From Anas platyrhynchos (Eukaryota; Chordata; Aves; Anseriformes; Anatidae), in NCBI RefSeq assembly GCF_047663525.1, contig NC_092587.1, forward strand, positions 196,165,501 to 196,229,500: DNA of 64,000 bases, given 5' to 3'. The notes under the pieces were generated by a model, which did not search any database, was not told where the DNA came from, and saw only the letters and a program-made list of their open reading frames with translations. How positions within the stretch are numbered: the stretch's first letter is position 1; each line of letters opens with the position of its first letter. The position numbers and the translations under genes are program-made. This document shows, piece by piece, positions 13,775 to 38,390 of this stretch.

Positions 13775-14290
13775 GATGGGAACAGGACTGTCAGCTCTTG
13801 TCCTCTCACTGGGCACCACTGAGAAGAGTCTGGCCCCATCTTCCTTTCTTCCCCATGCCATCAGCTATTAATACATGTTAAAAAGATTGCCCTGAGCCAT
13901 CCCTTCTCCAGGATGAAGACTCTTTGCTCCTGCAGCCTCTCTTTGCACGACAGGTAGCCCAAACCCTCCATCTCCCTTGTAGTCCTTTACCAGGCTGGTT
14001 TCAGCATGTCCACCTCTCCCCATTTCTCCCCTTGCCCAGGTGCCTGGCTGTGCAGCCAGCTCTCTGCACCTCGCTCTGCACTTCTCTAACCCCAAATCCC
14101 ATCAGTGTGCCCGTGGGGATGCTGTGGAGGCAGCATCAAAGGGATGCTCCAGTCACCATGAGGAGAAACCACTGGTGGTGCGGGGCTGGGAGTCCAGCTG
14201 GCCGACCAAACTGCCCTCCAGCTCCTGCAAAACCAGTGTATAACGAGGCTTTCTCCTCAAAACCCTTCCTGGAGCCACCTGAAGTGCTGT
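13775..14290 (-). mobile_element. CR1 LINE fragment, inverted relative to the copy at 3.3-3.8 kb
   Basis: Read on the minus strand this matches 3290-3810 closely. Shared blocks include 'gactggagcatccctttgat', 'gtttgggctacctgt', 'agaggctgcaggagcaaaga' and 'tcagtggtgcccagtgagag'. It lacks the distal CR1 3' end present in the other copy. It ends about 450 bp before the VSTM5 start codon, beside the CpG-rich promoter region. Confidence 0.75.
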
Positions 14291-14329
14291 CTCCTTCCCT
14301 AAAGCTTTGGGATCACGGAGCCCAGGGGT

Positions 14330-14840
14330 GCCCACGGAGCCCCCCGCAGTGCCCCTCAGCACCCCGCCGCCGTGCCCTCAGCAGGGGGGCACCACAGCTG
14401 CTCAGAGCGGGTCTGACCCCACATGCAGCCCCCTCTGAGGACCCCACAAGGGCTCCCCCGTGTTCCCCAGGGACCAGCCGAGCTCCTCGGCCCGGCCCCG
14501 CCGCCCTGCCCGGGGCCCGGCCCCGCTGTGAGCCCGGGGCCGCCCCTCAGCGCTCATTTCCTGGCGGCGGCGGCGGCCGGGCCCCGGAGCGGCTTCGTGT
14601 CCCCAAAGCCGCCTCGGGGTGGGAGCCGAGGGGCGTCCCCGGTGCCTGGGGAGGAAGAAAAGGGAGGGAGGGAGGGAGAGGCCCCGCGGCTTCTTCCCCC
14701 GGGCCAGCCCGGGTCGATGCGAGCCCCCGGGCTGGGGGCCGATGAGACCCCCGCGGGGCTGCCGGAGGCGCGGAGTCGTCGTGGGCACCGTCACCCTCTG
14801 CCTGGCTGCCGGCTGGGCGCTGCAGAGTAAGTGCCCGGCC
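14330..14840 (+). promoter_or_regulatory. VSTM5: CpG-rich promoter region and first exon of VSTM5
   Basis: The sequence becomes very GC- and CpG-rich from about 14330 to the end of VSTM5 coding exon 1. It contains GGCGG runs near 14560 and no obvious TATA box. This is the usual architecture of a CpG-island promoter. The transcription start cannot be fixed from sequence alone. Confidence 0.65.
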
Positions 14841-17800
14841 CCGGGCTGCCGGCCCCCTCCTTCACCCTCCTCCTCCTCCTCTTCTCGTCCTTCTCCTCAT
14901 TATCGTCCTCCTTTCATCTTCCTCTCGTCCCCCTCTGAACCTCCTCCTCCTCCTCTCCTCTTCCTCATGCTCCTCTCCTCACCCTCCTCATCCTCCTCTC
15001 CTCCTCTTCCTCCTCTCTTCCTCCACTTCAACCTCCTCCTTCTTCTCCTCCTTCTCCTCTCCTCATCCTCATCCTCATCCTCCTTTCCTCCTCCTCTTCC
15101 TTCTCCTCCTCCTCTCTTCCTCCTCTTCATCCTCTTCTCCTCCTCCTCATCCTCCTCTCCTTCTCCTCCTCCTCTTTCTCCTTTCATCCTCCTCCTCCTC
15201 TCCCCCTTTCTGGCCTCCGCTCTGACTGCTCGGAGGATATTTTGGGGCCAGGACAAGCCCCCCAGCACCCACACAGAGGAATTAGGGTGGGCAGTGCCAC
15301 GGGTGGCTCTGGGTTTGGCCGCTGTGCGCTGCCTCCTTCCTCACCAAGGCGGAACATGACAGGGATACCCCCAGTGGATGTCCCCATGGAGACCCTTCTC
15401 TGGGGACCAACAGCGCTCAACCCCAGAGCTCCTTGCAAGCAGCACCAGCCTCATCGCCACCAGCATGCTTCCACCCAAAAAACCCGGCCAGTGTGGCCAT
15501 CGCAAGGTCTGGGACACAAAACAGCACCAGCTCGAGCTCCTGGACGGTCAAAGGGTTTGTAGTGCAGCACTGTGCCAGCAAACAGGCGGCATTGGTGCCC
15601 CCTTCCCCTCATCCCGCCTCATGTGGGGCTGTAAGGGTCGGTGGGTGCAGCCAGCAGCACGTGGCAGCGCTGCTCAGGGTGCTGCCCGTGGGTGCGATGT
15701 TTGCTCTCGGGGCTGATGCGGCTCTGCTTAGCTCAGACCGGTTCAGGTGACCCAGGCAGGCTGCGTGTTAAAAATGGGTTTCGGTGTTCAGCTACTGCGT
15801 TGTCATACTTGGCTCAGCGTGCTGGATGGAGACAGAGCACATACAAGTAATTCAGTGGAGGAAATTTATTTATTTTTACCTTTACCTTGCAGTCTTATGC
15901 TGAAAACAAAGTCCTGAGTTTATCAAAGCATGAAAGAGTGGCTGTGGGGAGACACTCAGCTCCTGTGTGGACAGAAACAGAGCAAAAGGCCTTTAACTGA
16001 ACACACGGAACAGAAAACAATTGGAACAATTTGCAGCGATTACCAGAAGTTCCCGTCTGTTCTGTTTATTTAGCTCTCACAAATCCCTTTTTCACAGGTC
16101 TGTGTCGTCTCTCGTGCAGGCAGGGTGAAACTGAGAGCAAAGCTGAGCTGGAGGTGGAAAGGAAAGCACAGTGTCCCTGCAGCAGCAGCACAAGCATGAC
16201 ACAGTACCATGGAGTGAGAACCCCAGGGGTCTTATCCTGGAAAAAGCCTACACCCCGTCTGGTCAAAAAACAGAGAGGCTGGGGCTTTCCCCTGTGCTGG
16301 TGCCACGGATGAAGATCTAGGAATCAAAGCAGCTTTTCCACTTTCCCCTTTTTCACTTTAGCCAGTAGCTTCTGAATCCTGTTAGAGGGATCCTAAACAG
16401 AGTGGAGTCTGCTTGAAATTCACTTACCCCTCTCCTCCCCATTTGTGCTTGCTTAGGAGTATCACTAGCCCAGAGGGTTATTATTATTTTTTTAATTTTA
16501 TTTCCCTTGGAGATGTTCTTCTTTGCCTTTTTTAAGCATTCTTTCTCCCAAAGACCCCACACGGCCTCCAGGAGGCATTTCCCCATGGTCCTGCTTTGCT
16601 CACACCCTCAGCGCGGCTGAGGGACTCACCCTCTGGCCCCGCTGGGTTCAACATTTGCAGATCACCACTGCTCCTCAGCTCAGCAGTAGCACTCGGGATG
16701 TGCCCACATCATGAGAGCAGGCTGATGAGCTCCTCCAAGCTGAACCAGGAAAAGGCATCTGATGGTAGGGCTTACTCTGTGCTTTATCTGCCATCTGTCT
16801 GCTCTGATTGCTTTGGGTAACAGGCTTTCAGCCTCTAGCCAACTGTCTGAAATGGGCCACTAATTCAAGAACTATGTACACTGATTGAAATTGGGATGTT
16901 TGGTGTTCATCCAAATCTTCAGGCAGAAAACCCCCACGCAAGCAGAGCTATTGCAGTTACGCATTAAACTGAATAATCAGTTCAGTTTAGCAGTTCTGAA
17001 CAGCTACACGATCACATCAGTGTGTATTGTGTTAGAATTCAATATTCTTTTGTATCCATTTTTGCCAAGAAATCAGTGTTTCCTTTGAAACAAGGTACCT
17101 CTGACTGTAAGCAATTTATCTGCACCGACCAACAGCTGGCTGCCTTGATGGAGCTGTTGTCTCAAACATTGCTAACACTTTATTTCTGATTTAAAGTTTA
17201 CTAGACTTCTCCAGCAGCTTGCTGTGTCCATCTCATCCTGCAAACATAATGAAGTCCTTGCCGAGTCTTCACATGTTTAAGTCTGTTCTTGCTTTTTGGG
17301 GATGATAATTAACTGATATAATAGGTTACCTTGACCATGGAAGTTAAGCTTTCCATTTAAATGCAGGATTTTAAAGGCAAACCAGTTACTGATGAATACA
17401 AAAGCTTTACTCTTGCTCCATGGCATGAGGTAAATAAGCCGGATTTTGTACAATCTTATTTCTTCAAACTGTTCCTTGCCATTTTTGGGGGGGCATTAGG
17501 CTGGCTTGGCTCGTGTAAGGTCCCCATAAACTGGAACATTGTGATTGAAATCATAAATGCCATCTTTTTTCTTTTTTTTTTTTCTTTTTTTGGTTAAATA
17601 CTCAGCATTTAAGTTGTAACTACATTACTGTGAAGCCAGGACATAAGGGAGATGGGAGGTGAGGACTGCTCACAAAAAAACCACAGTTCATTTTACCTCT
17701 GAGGAAGGTGGCAGATTGCAGGGACTTGAGAAAATACAGCAGCATAGTGATAGGGGGTGCCTACCGCAGGGATCTTTAACTTACCAAGCAAATGCAGCAC

Positions 17801-20481
17801 CTATTTTTCCCATGCGTTTACTCACATTGATTGTTATGATTGTTAAAATGTATTAAAGATGAGATTTATGAAAGCAGGATATGATTTCCATTCTTCCATT
17901 TGAGGTATATTGAAATATCAGACTTTTCAGAAAATGCTATGCTCTCTTCCCCAGAAAAACTCTTCCAAATTTTCTCCTCTTGGGTATCAAAACACAAGCA
18001 ATTGTCCTTACTTGTCCTGTAAGATAGACAAATTTCTCCTGGCTATAACCAATTAAAACATGTATTTAGGCTTAAGTTAGACATGTATGTGCCTTCCACA
18101 GTCAGCAGAGAGAGAAACGGCAGAGGATAATCCCTCCTCTTCTAAAGCAGGTCACAGGGACAGGAAGATTTGCCCTGCAAGAGGTCCCATCCTGCCGGGG
18201 ACACTCACTGCTGCATCACCTCCACACTCACTGCCTCCTTTCTCTTTCAGCCCCTGGAGGAGTATCACTGACTGTCCCACAGCCCAACATCAACGCAACG
18301 GTGGCACAAAATATCCTCCTCTCTGTTGAATACTCTTGCAGAGGCGTCGCCACCGTTGAGTGGAAGCATGTGTCGAGCTGGGGCACCACCAGAATTGTGG
18401 AGTGGAAAAGCGGGAATTACGTCAACATATCCGCTGTCTACAAGGACAGAGTGACTGTTTTTGAAAATGGCTCTATAGAGCTTCGGAACGTGGGCATGAG
18501 AGATGCTGGCTACTATTTGGTCACTGTCACAGAGGAGTATGGAACCAACACCTACGGCGCCATCATAGTCAATGTTTATGGTATGAACTTGACGGGAGTT
18601 CTCAGCTTTACCCCGTGTTTAAACATTGATCTGCTCATAAACAATTTTCTAATGATATATTTCTGTCTTCCCTGCAGAGATTATCTACGAAGATATACAT
18701 TTTGTAGCGGTTCTCTTTGCGTTTCTCGCTGCAGTGTCTGCCATTTTGATCTGCTTCATGTGGCTGTGTAATAAATCCCTGCACCTGTTCCAGAAGACGA
18801 CACATAAGCTATCAGGTATCTAAGAGTGCAGTCAAGGTACAGGGTTCTCAAATCTGAGTTTTGAGCCAAAAGTCCTCTCACAGTTTGAGCTCTAAAGGCG
18901 CTGAGCAGTGACAGAGACACTAAATTGGACGGGCTCAGCTAAGTTATCCTGTTCAAATCTCTACTAACACAGGCAACAGAATAATAGATTATTAGTTCAG
19001 AGAGATCCGCAGGACATTTATCTTACACATTTTACACCAGAAACCACACAACACTTCCCAACCTCATTAAAAACTTAGCAATTAAAAACTACAAAACTTA
19101 GGGAGAAAAGGCTGGAGCCGCAATAACCACCCCCCACCACAGGACATGAGCCAGAGAGCACCAGCAACACCTCCAGGTTCTACTGCAGAAGAATCTGCTG
19201 TCTCCAAGGGGAAAATACTCAAATGGCCCCTGGAGTGGTCCCCTCCTCACTTCATGGAGGACTGCACCACTTCCTCACCTCCCAACACCCTCCTTTAATC
19301 CATTCTCATGGCTGACCCAGTTGCAAACTTCAGTGAACATTGACTAATATTAAAATCTGGCTCCTAATATGAGCCGAAGGCACCAGCCATGGAAAGCAGA
19401 GCTGACAGATCAAGAGAACACAGGAGATGCACTGACAGGAGCATCCACATATTAGAGAAGAAACTTTCCAGCCACAGCCTGGGATATACTGCCTAGGTAG
19501 CAAGAGAAGAGGCCATGCTACGGGCACGGGCTCAAGCTCTAGGCAAATCCTTGGATGGGTGGTTTCTTTTACCACTTCAAAACATTTCAGCCATTCACCT
19601 CCATTTTTTGTAAGTGCAGATCCATTTGTGGTCTCTTGCCCTGCAGGCAAAACGTCTGTGTTTCTTCTTGAAGTGCTGCTTAAGCTGTTACATTTCAAGC
19701 AGCCAAAGTGTCAATATTTCACCAGGTCAGCTCAGATGCTCAGAAATCCCAATCCTCCGCACCCAGACTTCATGTCAACTGTGCAAAACTTGATGTGAAA
19801 AGAGGTCAATTTGTCTTATGCTGTCTCGTCCTTTCTGCTGCTCACCTATGACTCCACGGGCTGCTGCTGTTTTTTCAGCACACACACAGCTCACGAGCTT
19901 CTGTAGCTACTGCATATTTTCATATCATGCCAGAATACACAGTCTTACTTGGATAAAACCTCTCATTTCCTCCAGTTAAAGCCAATGTTTCTATAGAGCC
20001 AGAGTCTTACAAAGTCTGAATCCCATACTTTATTTGGCAGGCTTTAGGAATACTGCAGTACTGGACACCTGCTCTGTCCTCATCCAGAACAGGATCCAAA
20101 CAGGGACATAATTTCTGCCCTGATCCCACCTTAGGACAGCCCTCCTTTTGGCAATTGTAAAGAAAAGAATAATGGCCTTATAGACTTTGTTTTATTTTTC
20201 ATTGTGCCTTTAGTCTTGGACTTAACAAAACCAGAGTCACATTCAGCACGGTGAGGGACTCTTTATGCAAATATTTGGAAAATATGTCTTGTATTTAAAA
20301 CCCAATTGTAGATGAGTAAGCTTGAGCTAATATTAAAAAGTTCAGAATGTCTCAGCTATTAACACCGAGTTGTTAATTTTGGAAAGGGGACCTTCCCATC
20401 CATTTGCCAATCAATAATAATATCCTTTCATTTGCAGCAAGTACAACTGAAGAGATTGAACTGGAAACCATTGAATGTTAG
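14742..20481 (+). CDS. VSTM5: V-set and transmembrane domain-containing protein 5
   Basis: Four coding exons join in frame: 14742-14826, 18251-18580, 18678-18815 and 20438-20481, with consensus splice sites. They give 198 residues; I recall human VSTM5 as about 200. Residues 1-28 look like a signal peptide ending in CLAAGWALQ. Exon 2 encodes a V-type Ig domain (SVEYSCRGVATVEW, then NVGMRDAGYYLVTV) with N-glycosylation sequons NAT, NIS and NGS. Exon 3 encodes the membrane helix (FVAVLFAFLAAVSAILICF) and a basic inner edge with cysteines. Exon 4 encodes the acidic tail STTEEIELETIEC. VSTM5 is known as a neuronal adhesion-like membrane protein affecting protrusions and synapses. The start was chosen because it opens the signal peptide in frame. 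The upstream ATG at 14717 is out of frame. Only one cysteine is present in the Ig domain. Confidence 0.95.
14851..15212 (+). repeat. Long CTC/CCT-rich polypyrimidine tract in VSTM5 intron 1
   Basis: About 360 bp just after the first splice donor consists almost wholly of C and T on the plus strand, mostly CTC, TCC and CTT units with occasional ATC. The opposite strand is correspondingly all purine, which creates a spurious Arg/Glu/Gly/Lys-rich open frame. Such mirror-like polypurine/polypyrimidine tracts can form triplex structures. It is likely variable in length. Confidence 0.9.
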
Positions 20482-23400
20482 CCAAGGACTGTCTCATAAC
20501 AAAAATAACAATTCTACCTCAGGAGAAAGCATTGGCACGGAAAGCAAGAAGAAACTTATAAGGTAAAGTGTCTGTGACTACTGTAGAAGCTGTTTGGCGT
20601 GCAAAGGTAATAGGACATGAAACGAGCTGTGTCTGATGGAGCTGTTTTGACCTGTTACAATTTCAGCTCTGCTAGTCATTGTCAAAGTAAAAGAGTACGC
20701 TTTCATGGCTGAGCACAAACACATTTTTGTGGCTAACTAATAAAATCTACAGCCTCCACCACTCTTAAGAACAACCACGCAACTAGTATCAACCCATAAA
20801 GGAAATGATCGTGCTCTTGAAGGACGCCTGCATTTTGGCCACGGCAAGTATCCTGCTACAGACCAACCAGCCATTAGGATCATTCAACGTAAATTTATTA
20901 TGTCTAATTACAGTATTACATTAAAAAAAATTAACTGCAAGGATTGAATCCTGTTCATTGTGCCTATGCTGCTACTTTCAGTCATAAGGAATTTCCTGAA
21001 GGTCTGAACACAAACTGTAATTCTTCTGGAGACAAAACTGACTTTGAAATAACGCCAAGCTGGTCAAAGTTCCACCACTTACATTTCCAATTGTTTACAT
21101 TGCTCAGGGATATTAACACACATTTTATTACATTACTAGGAAAGGTTGTTAAATGGGGAACTGCACACAGGCACCGAAGCTGATGCTGTCTGTAACGATT
21201 AGAGTGGGCAGATAAAATACACATCACACCTGTGGCACGGCAGAAATACCGAACAGTTTCTTTGTGAAAGATGTCAAGCCCTTTGCAAACTGAGCCCGCT
21301 GATGAACAGCCTATCCAGGAAGAAAAAATAAAACAGCATTACTTCGAAATTTAGTGTTTACAATTACAGTTCTGAAATCACTCTAGTTAAGAGAAGACAC
21401 CTTTGCTTGCCTATTCTGTAGAAAACAAGGAGTAAGCTAGCTAGTGTTTGCATGAATCCATGTGCTGTACTTGAATTCTCCACCTGCAGATCCTCTGGGT
21501 GGAATAACGTTGGCTTTTCGAGAGAGAAAGCGCTAAACCAATGAATCTTCAAATTACCCCATTTTGCTTTTGTAAAGCAGCCTGCAGTAAGCATTGAAAA
21601 CGTACGAGACTGCAGGTTAATCTGTCTACAGATGCCACATGGCTTTTTGAGTTTAACTGCTGCTACTGCCTCTCACACTGCAGCTCATTTTCATAGTTTT
21701 ATGAGCCAGGCCAACAGCGTCCCCTCCCTCTGCTCAAGGACTGCTGTGCTCAGGTGCAGAGGTTAGACCTGTAAAAAAAACGAATTTCTTGCCAAGTGCA
21801 TAATAAAGCAGATAGGTGCTAAAAAGCTTTTTCCAAAGCATCCCGAACATAATTCTTTTAAAGAGTCAGGCCTGGATTGAACAGGCCATTTGTAGTACAA
21901 GAGGCCTGACATCCACTTGTAAATTCACATGCTAGATTCAGCTGGCTGCTCTTTCCTTCATCAAGGAGGAAAGAAACTAAAAATAAAATTAAACTAAAAT
22001 CCCAGCTGTAGCACAGCTTTGTAAAGGAACAATTTGCTCCAATTCTTCACATTATGTATTTATAACAGCCTTCTGTATCTTTGAGTGAAGCTTTGATTTC
22101 ACAGAAGCTTCAAAGTGTCTGCTTTCACTACCAAGCTTGCAGGACTCAGTAAGGTATCCATATTGCATACAGAATATATGCATTTTTTTTCAGTTTATCT
22201 TTTTCAGATTATTATTTTTCAATCCGTAAATCTTAGAACTTGAAGTTATTCACTATGCTGAGCATATAGCAGGTGCATTGCCAGACTTGCTTAGAAAGTA
22301 CAGTTAAGTGCAGCTTACATGTCAAACCATTATTATCTGCTAACGTTTACTAGAATAATGTAATTGTCAAAGTCAGCAAACATATGCAGGCATAAATGAC
22401 CTTTTGAATTCATCGTTCTAATTGTGGGGATTGTTTTCACTTTCAGAATACAATACTTGAAGCTGGGATAAAAGTAGTAAATGACTATTAAGTCCTTACA
22501 GTTCAGATGCTCTGTAACTGCAGTATGAAGTTTCTGACTAGCGTGGTTCTACCTCAGCTTGGCTAAAGATACAGAAGTTTTGGGTACCCATCCTTGGTTA
22601 TTGATGCTACTGCCAATCTCACTTTTAAGTAGTAATATCCTTGATGGACAAGAGGGATTCAAAGAATATTCAGTGATTCCATACAGCAGTTAGCTTACAC
22701 ACTGCTTTGCTCCTAGACAATTCCTTGCAGGAAAATTTTATCCAAAATACAGCATAATTAAAGGTAGTGCAACATAAAATAATCCACATTCTGTGAAACT
22801 GGTGTTTGTCAATATTCATTATCCACGTCAATAATATTTTATATACAAAACATGAGGCTGTTTGGAGCAGTCCCTTGCTGTGTGGGGTGGCTGAAGAATT
22901 TAGTTTTACTGCAAGCTTTTAAAAATGGAAGTTTACAAATTAAATAGCAACTCTTATTCCATTCATAAACTGCATGCAAAGCTGCAGCAAAAGCTAATAC
23001 TTAGAACATTCCAAGTGATCAAAGGGATTAAACCATTTTATATTTAAACTTTTTAATTAAAGAGATGTCCAAGTTCATAAGATTGCTTTGACAATCAAGT
23101 GTAAAGGTCTTAATCATCCATTAAAGTCTCCATCTCATGCTTAAAGACATACTACCAAAAATTTCAAGACTGTCTCTGTTGTTAGAAGTCATATCAGTGT
23201 TTTTTCATTGCTGTTGAATACACAGGGATTCCTAATTTTAAAAGACTCTTTGAAGGTTTCAAATCATCTTGCGGGTTGTTGTTTAATAACAGCTAAGCCT
23301 GAAAGGCTGGAGGTGAAGATACTCACCTGATGTGTAGTGCTTACACTCCTGGAATTGAAATGATCACCTTGCATGTGTTGTTTTGTCTTTTTTCCCCTCC

Positions 23401-25091
23401 CAGAAGGAAGCATATCCTGCAACCATACGAACCTAATAGTTCAACATTGATTATTTGGTAATTAAGTGCTTATTTGACAAAAAAGACTACTGCTACATGC
23501 AGACTTGTCAGCTTGAGTTAAATTTATCCATATACTTCACTGTCTTTAAGTTTCATATACTCAACTTCTAATTTTGAGAGTTTGATTGAGAGATGTGTTG
23601 CATTGCTAAAACAGCCTCATTGCAACCAGATGTGTGACAAATGCATCCAGCTGTGAGCTGAAGGGGACAAAACCCCTCTCTGTCTGTAATCCTGCATCTT
23701 CTGCCCACCAAGCAATATAGCAACTGGTACCTCAGGTTCTTTAAGACTCGCCCATCTCAAGAAGATAAAGACGTGTGCTATTTTCAACTATTTTTTTTCC
23801 GTGAGTTATCAAAGAATGTTAAGAAAACCCTTTTCTCTCCCACAGTTCAGTTGCAATGAGGCAAATATTTCAATGAGCTGCAGTAACAGTCTGTTCCACG
23901 GTGTAAAATTCCAGCACAGGTACAATGAGTACAGTGGCTGCTGTGGATACACACTGAAGAGCAGCTTGCCACAAGCAGTTGCTTAGTACCCATTTCTAAA
24001 CAGCTATTCCATATTGCTCAAGAACATTACCAAAATAACAGCTGTCACTACAGAAGTAAGATGGTTTAATTCAAGCACAGTCTATGTGCAGTTCTCATAT
24101 ATATACATACACCTCGGAACACAAGATGGATTTAAGTCTAAACCAGCTTATACAGACAGCTTTCAAAAAGACCTTTAGCAATTAATCATCACACAACAGA
24201 AGAGCTCCGTGCAACACCTTAGTAGGAGCTTCAAGAAGGCTACAATTACAACCAAAAAGAAAAGAAAAAAAACAAACATATTACTCCTTTGTTTTAGGAC
24301 CTCAAAAGAGCTGATAAACTCTTTTAAGAGAGCTCCATAAGAATAATACTGTTTTCCTAGATTGCAGTTGATGCCAGGGCAGAGAGGGAAAAAAAAAAAA
24401 AAAGAAAAAAAAAACCACGACTGCGGAGATCCAAGGTCTACAGCATGTGAGTTACCTGCTCTTCCTCTCTGTTCCTGCTCTGTTCTTCTCAGAAATAATT
24501 TACACCCCCTCTCCAAAAAAATGCACACAAATTCACTGTTAGGAGCTTTTTGCATGCAGATGAAGACTTGTTCCTCTACATGTCTGCTTGCAACTTCTGT
24601 AGATTGCAAAGTACCATACACTGCATACACTCAGCAGGAGCCGTGGCTTTGCAGTGTTCTCAACTTAAAGCACTGATGCATCTCTCAAGAAGAAATGAAA
24701 CAGGCAACCCAGAGGCCACACCACTGTACCACTGATGTACAGCATCAGCCCCCAACCCAAAAACATCACACAGTGAAGAATGGCTACTTGAATTTTAAAT
24801 AATTTTAAATTTCTTTGTGATCTAGGTCACTAAAAGGCTTATTGATTGCACAGTTTATTCTGAATTGTACTCTTTCAGAAACATTTGCAAAAATCTATTC
24901 AGAAGAAATAAATCCAGGGAAGAAAAGGGTATCACTTTGAGCAGACACCTTTCATACAGCACAGGACTACTCAATTTCATATTTTTAAAAGAAAAAACAT
25001 TAGACATGTTAATCTAGGTAGAGCAATATGCAAAGGTACAGCTGAAAAGAACTTTTTCAAAAAGTCATATTCTCTATGTCATTGAAAACAC
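20482..25091. other. VSTM5 3' UTR and intergenic space between VSTM5 and MED17
   Basis: The VSTM5 stop is at 20479-20481 and the two genes meet tail to tail. No further coding exon was recognised in this AT-rich stretch. The VSTM5 3' UTR occupies at least its first few hundred bases. Later canonical poly(A) hexamers would allow longer forms. A poly-A/purine run lies near 24390-24413. Confidence 0.6.
20739..20744 (+). terminator. VSTM5: Candidate VSTM5 poly(A) signal
   Basis: AATAAA lies about 260 nt after the VSTM5 stop codon. It is the first canonical hexamer downstream. Use of this site is inferred. Confidence 0.45.
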
Positions 25092-25097
25092 TTTATT
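25092..25097 (-). terminator. MED17: Candidate MED17 poly(A) signal
   Basis: The minus strand reads AATAAA here, about 150 nt after the MED17 stop codon. This would give a short 3' UTR. Longer forms cannot be excluded. Confidence 0.55.
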
Positions 25098-25246
25098 ATA
25101 AACGCTACACTAGACAGATCTGTACAGGAAATAAATTTTTGTTTTCTTGTATTGCCCCACAGGCTCCGTTTCCCTTTGCTGTGTGGGCAGCAAACTTTGG
25201 CAGCACAGCGCTGATTCCAAGCCCCCCCGGACAGACGGATGGGTTA

Positions 25247-37099
<11,853 letters not shown>

Positions 37100-37120
<21 letters not shown>

Positions 37121-37265
37121 CTTGGAGATCCCCCCCCCCGCTGCTCCTCCCGCTCCGCCGCCGCCGGGCGGAGCCGAAAACGCGCTCGGGAAGGGCGGGG
37201 AGGAGCGGGAGGGACGGCCCTTGGTGAGGGGAGGGAGGCGCTGGTGTCCCTCGGAAAGGCGGTGG
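37100..37265 (-). promoter_or_regulatory. MED17: MED17 core promoter and 5' UTR, GC-rich
   Basis: Between the start codon (37118-37120) and the CR1 element at about 37265 there are only about 145 bp of GC-rich sequence. They include GGGCGGGG near 37194 on the plus strand. The start codon itself lies in CAAGATGGCGG on the minus strand, a strong match to the YY1 consensus. No TATA box is evident. The transcription start is inferred to fall in this short window. Confidence 0.6.
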
Positions 37266-38098
37266 GGTTGGGAAAGGCTTCCAAAATCGTCTGGTCCAAT
37301 CGTCCTCCTCTGAACCGTGTCCCCAAGCACCACGTCCAACCTCTCCTTCAACACCCCCAGGGACGCTGACGCCACCACCTCCCTGGGCAACCCGTCCCAG
37401 TGTCTGACTGCTCTTCTGAGCAGAAATGTCTCCTCATTGCCAACCTGAACCTCCCCTGGCACAACTTGAGGCCATTCCCTCTGGTCCTAGCACTGGTTAC
37501 CTGTGAGAAGAGGCCGACCCCCAGCTCCCCACACCTCCTTTCAGGTACCTGTAGAGAGCAATGAGGTCTCCCCTGAGCCTCCTCTTCTCCAGACCAAACC
37601 CCCCCAGTTCCCTCAGCTCCTCACAGGACTTGTGCTCCAGGCCCTTCACCAGCTTCGTAGCCCTGCTCTGGATACACTCCAGGGCCTCGACGTCCTTGTA
37701 CTGAGGGGCCCAAAGCTGAGCACAGTGAACACAGCCCTCAAGATGCAGCCTCACCAGAGCAGAGTACAGGGGAACGATCACCTCCCTGGTCCTGCTGGCT
37801 ACACTGTTCCTGATAAAAATCAGGATGCCATCAGCCTTCTTGGCCACCTGGGCACACTGCCAGCTCATGTTCAGGCGAGCATCAATCAGCATCTCCACAT
37901 CCTTTTCCTCTGCACAGAGCTTTCAAGTGACTCTGCCCCAAACCTGTAGCGCTGCATGGGGTTGTTGTGCATTAAGTGCAGGACGAGCACTTAGCCATGA
38001 TGAACCTCAACCCAGTGGCCTCTGCCCATTGACCCAACATGCCCAGGTCCCTCCAGCAGATCAACACTTCCCCCCAGCTTGGTGTTGTCTACAACAAA
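37262..38098 (-). mobile_element. CR1 LINE 3' fragment between C11orf54 and MED17
   Basis: The minus strand encodes an almost uninterrupted CR1 reverse-transcriptase C-terminus at 37898-37497 ([32 protein letters not shown], then [17 protein letters not shown]). It continues into the 3' UTR to about 37262. The fairly intact frame suggests a younger insertion than the intron 3 copy. It fills most of the 1.27 kb between the C11orf54 stop and the MED17 start. Confidence 0.88.
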
Positions 38099-38263
38099 AT
38101 ATCATCGATCATCAGCAAGAACCATGCAGGAAGAGGAACCAAACAGCAAAAAATATGTTATTAATAATACTCCAGGGAAATTACAGCTTGAATTCCACCA
38201 TAACCACTTCAATTACAAATAAACTCTGATTTTCTCCCCTTAACAAATCTAAAAGGGTGGCAG

Positions 38264-38269
38264 TTTATT
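38264..38269 (-). terminator. C11orf54: Candidate C11orf54 poly(A) signal
   Basis: The minus strand reads AATAAA about 120 nt after the C11orf54 stop codon. It lies between the gene and the CR1 fragment. Confidence 0.6.
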
Positions 38270-38390
38270 GCTGTTGTATTTGTTCTTGACTTTGATAAAT
38301 ATGTGTGTAATTAAAAGCATTACAAAAATCAGCATTTTTACTTCACAAAATTAAATTGCTACGCCTTCATTAAAGCCAGGACAGGCCAGC

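Noticed and set aside
13924-14745. 273-codon plus-strand open frame at the VSTM5 promoter
   Set aside because: The first half is antisense CR1 and the second half is CpG-island sequence rich in Pro, Ala, Gly and Arg. Long frames arise there for lack of stop codons.
14619-15359. Open frames through the CTC tract on both strands (Ser/Pro/Leu-rich and Arg/Glu/Lys-rich)
   Set aside because: They are by-products of the polypyrimidine repeat. The real use of this region is VSTM5 exon 1 in another frame, followed by an intron.
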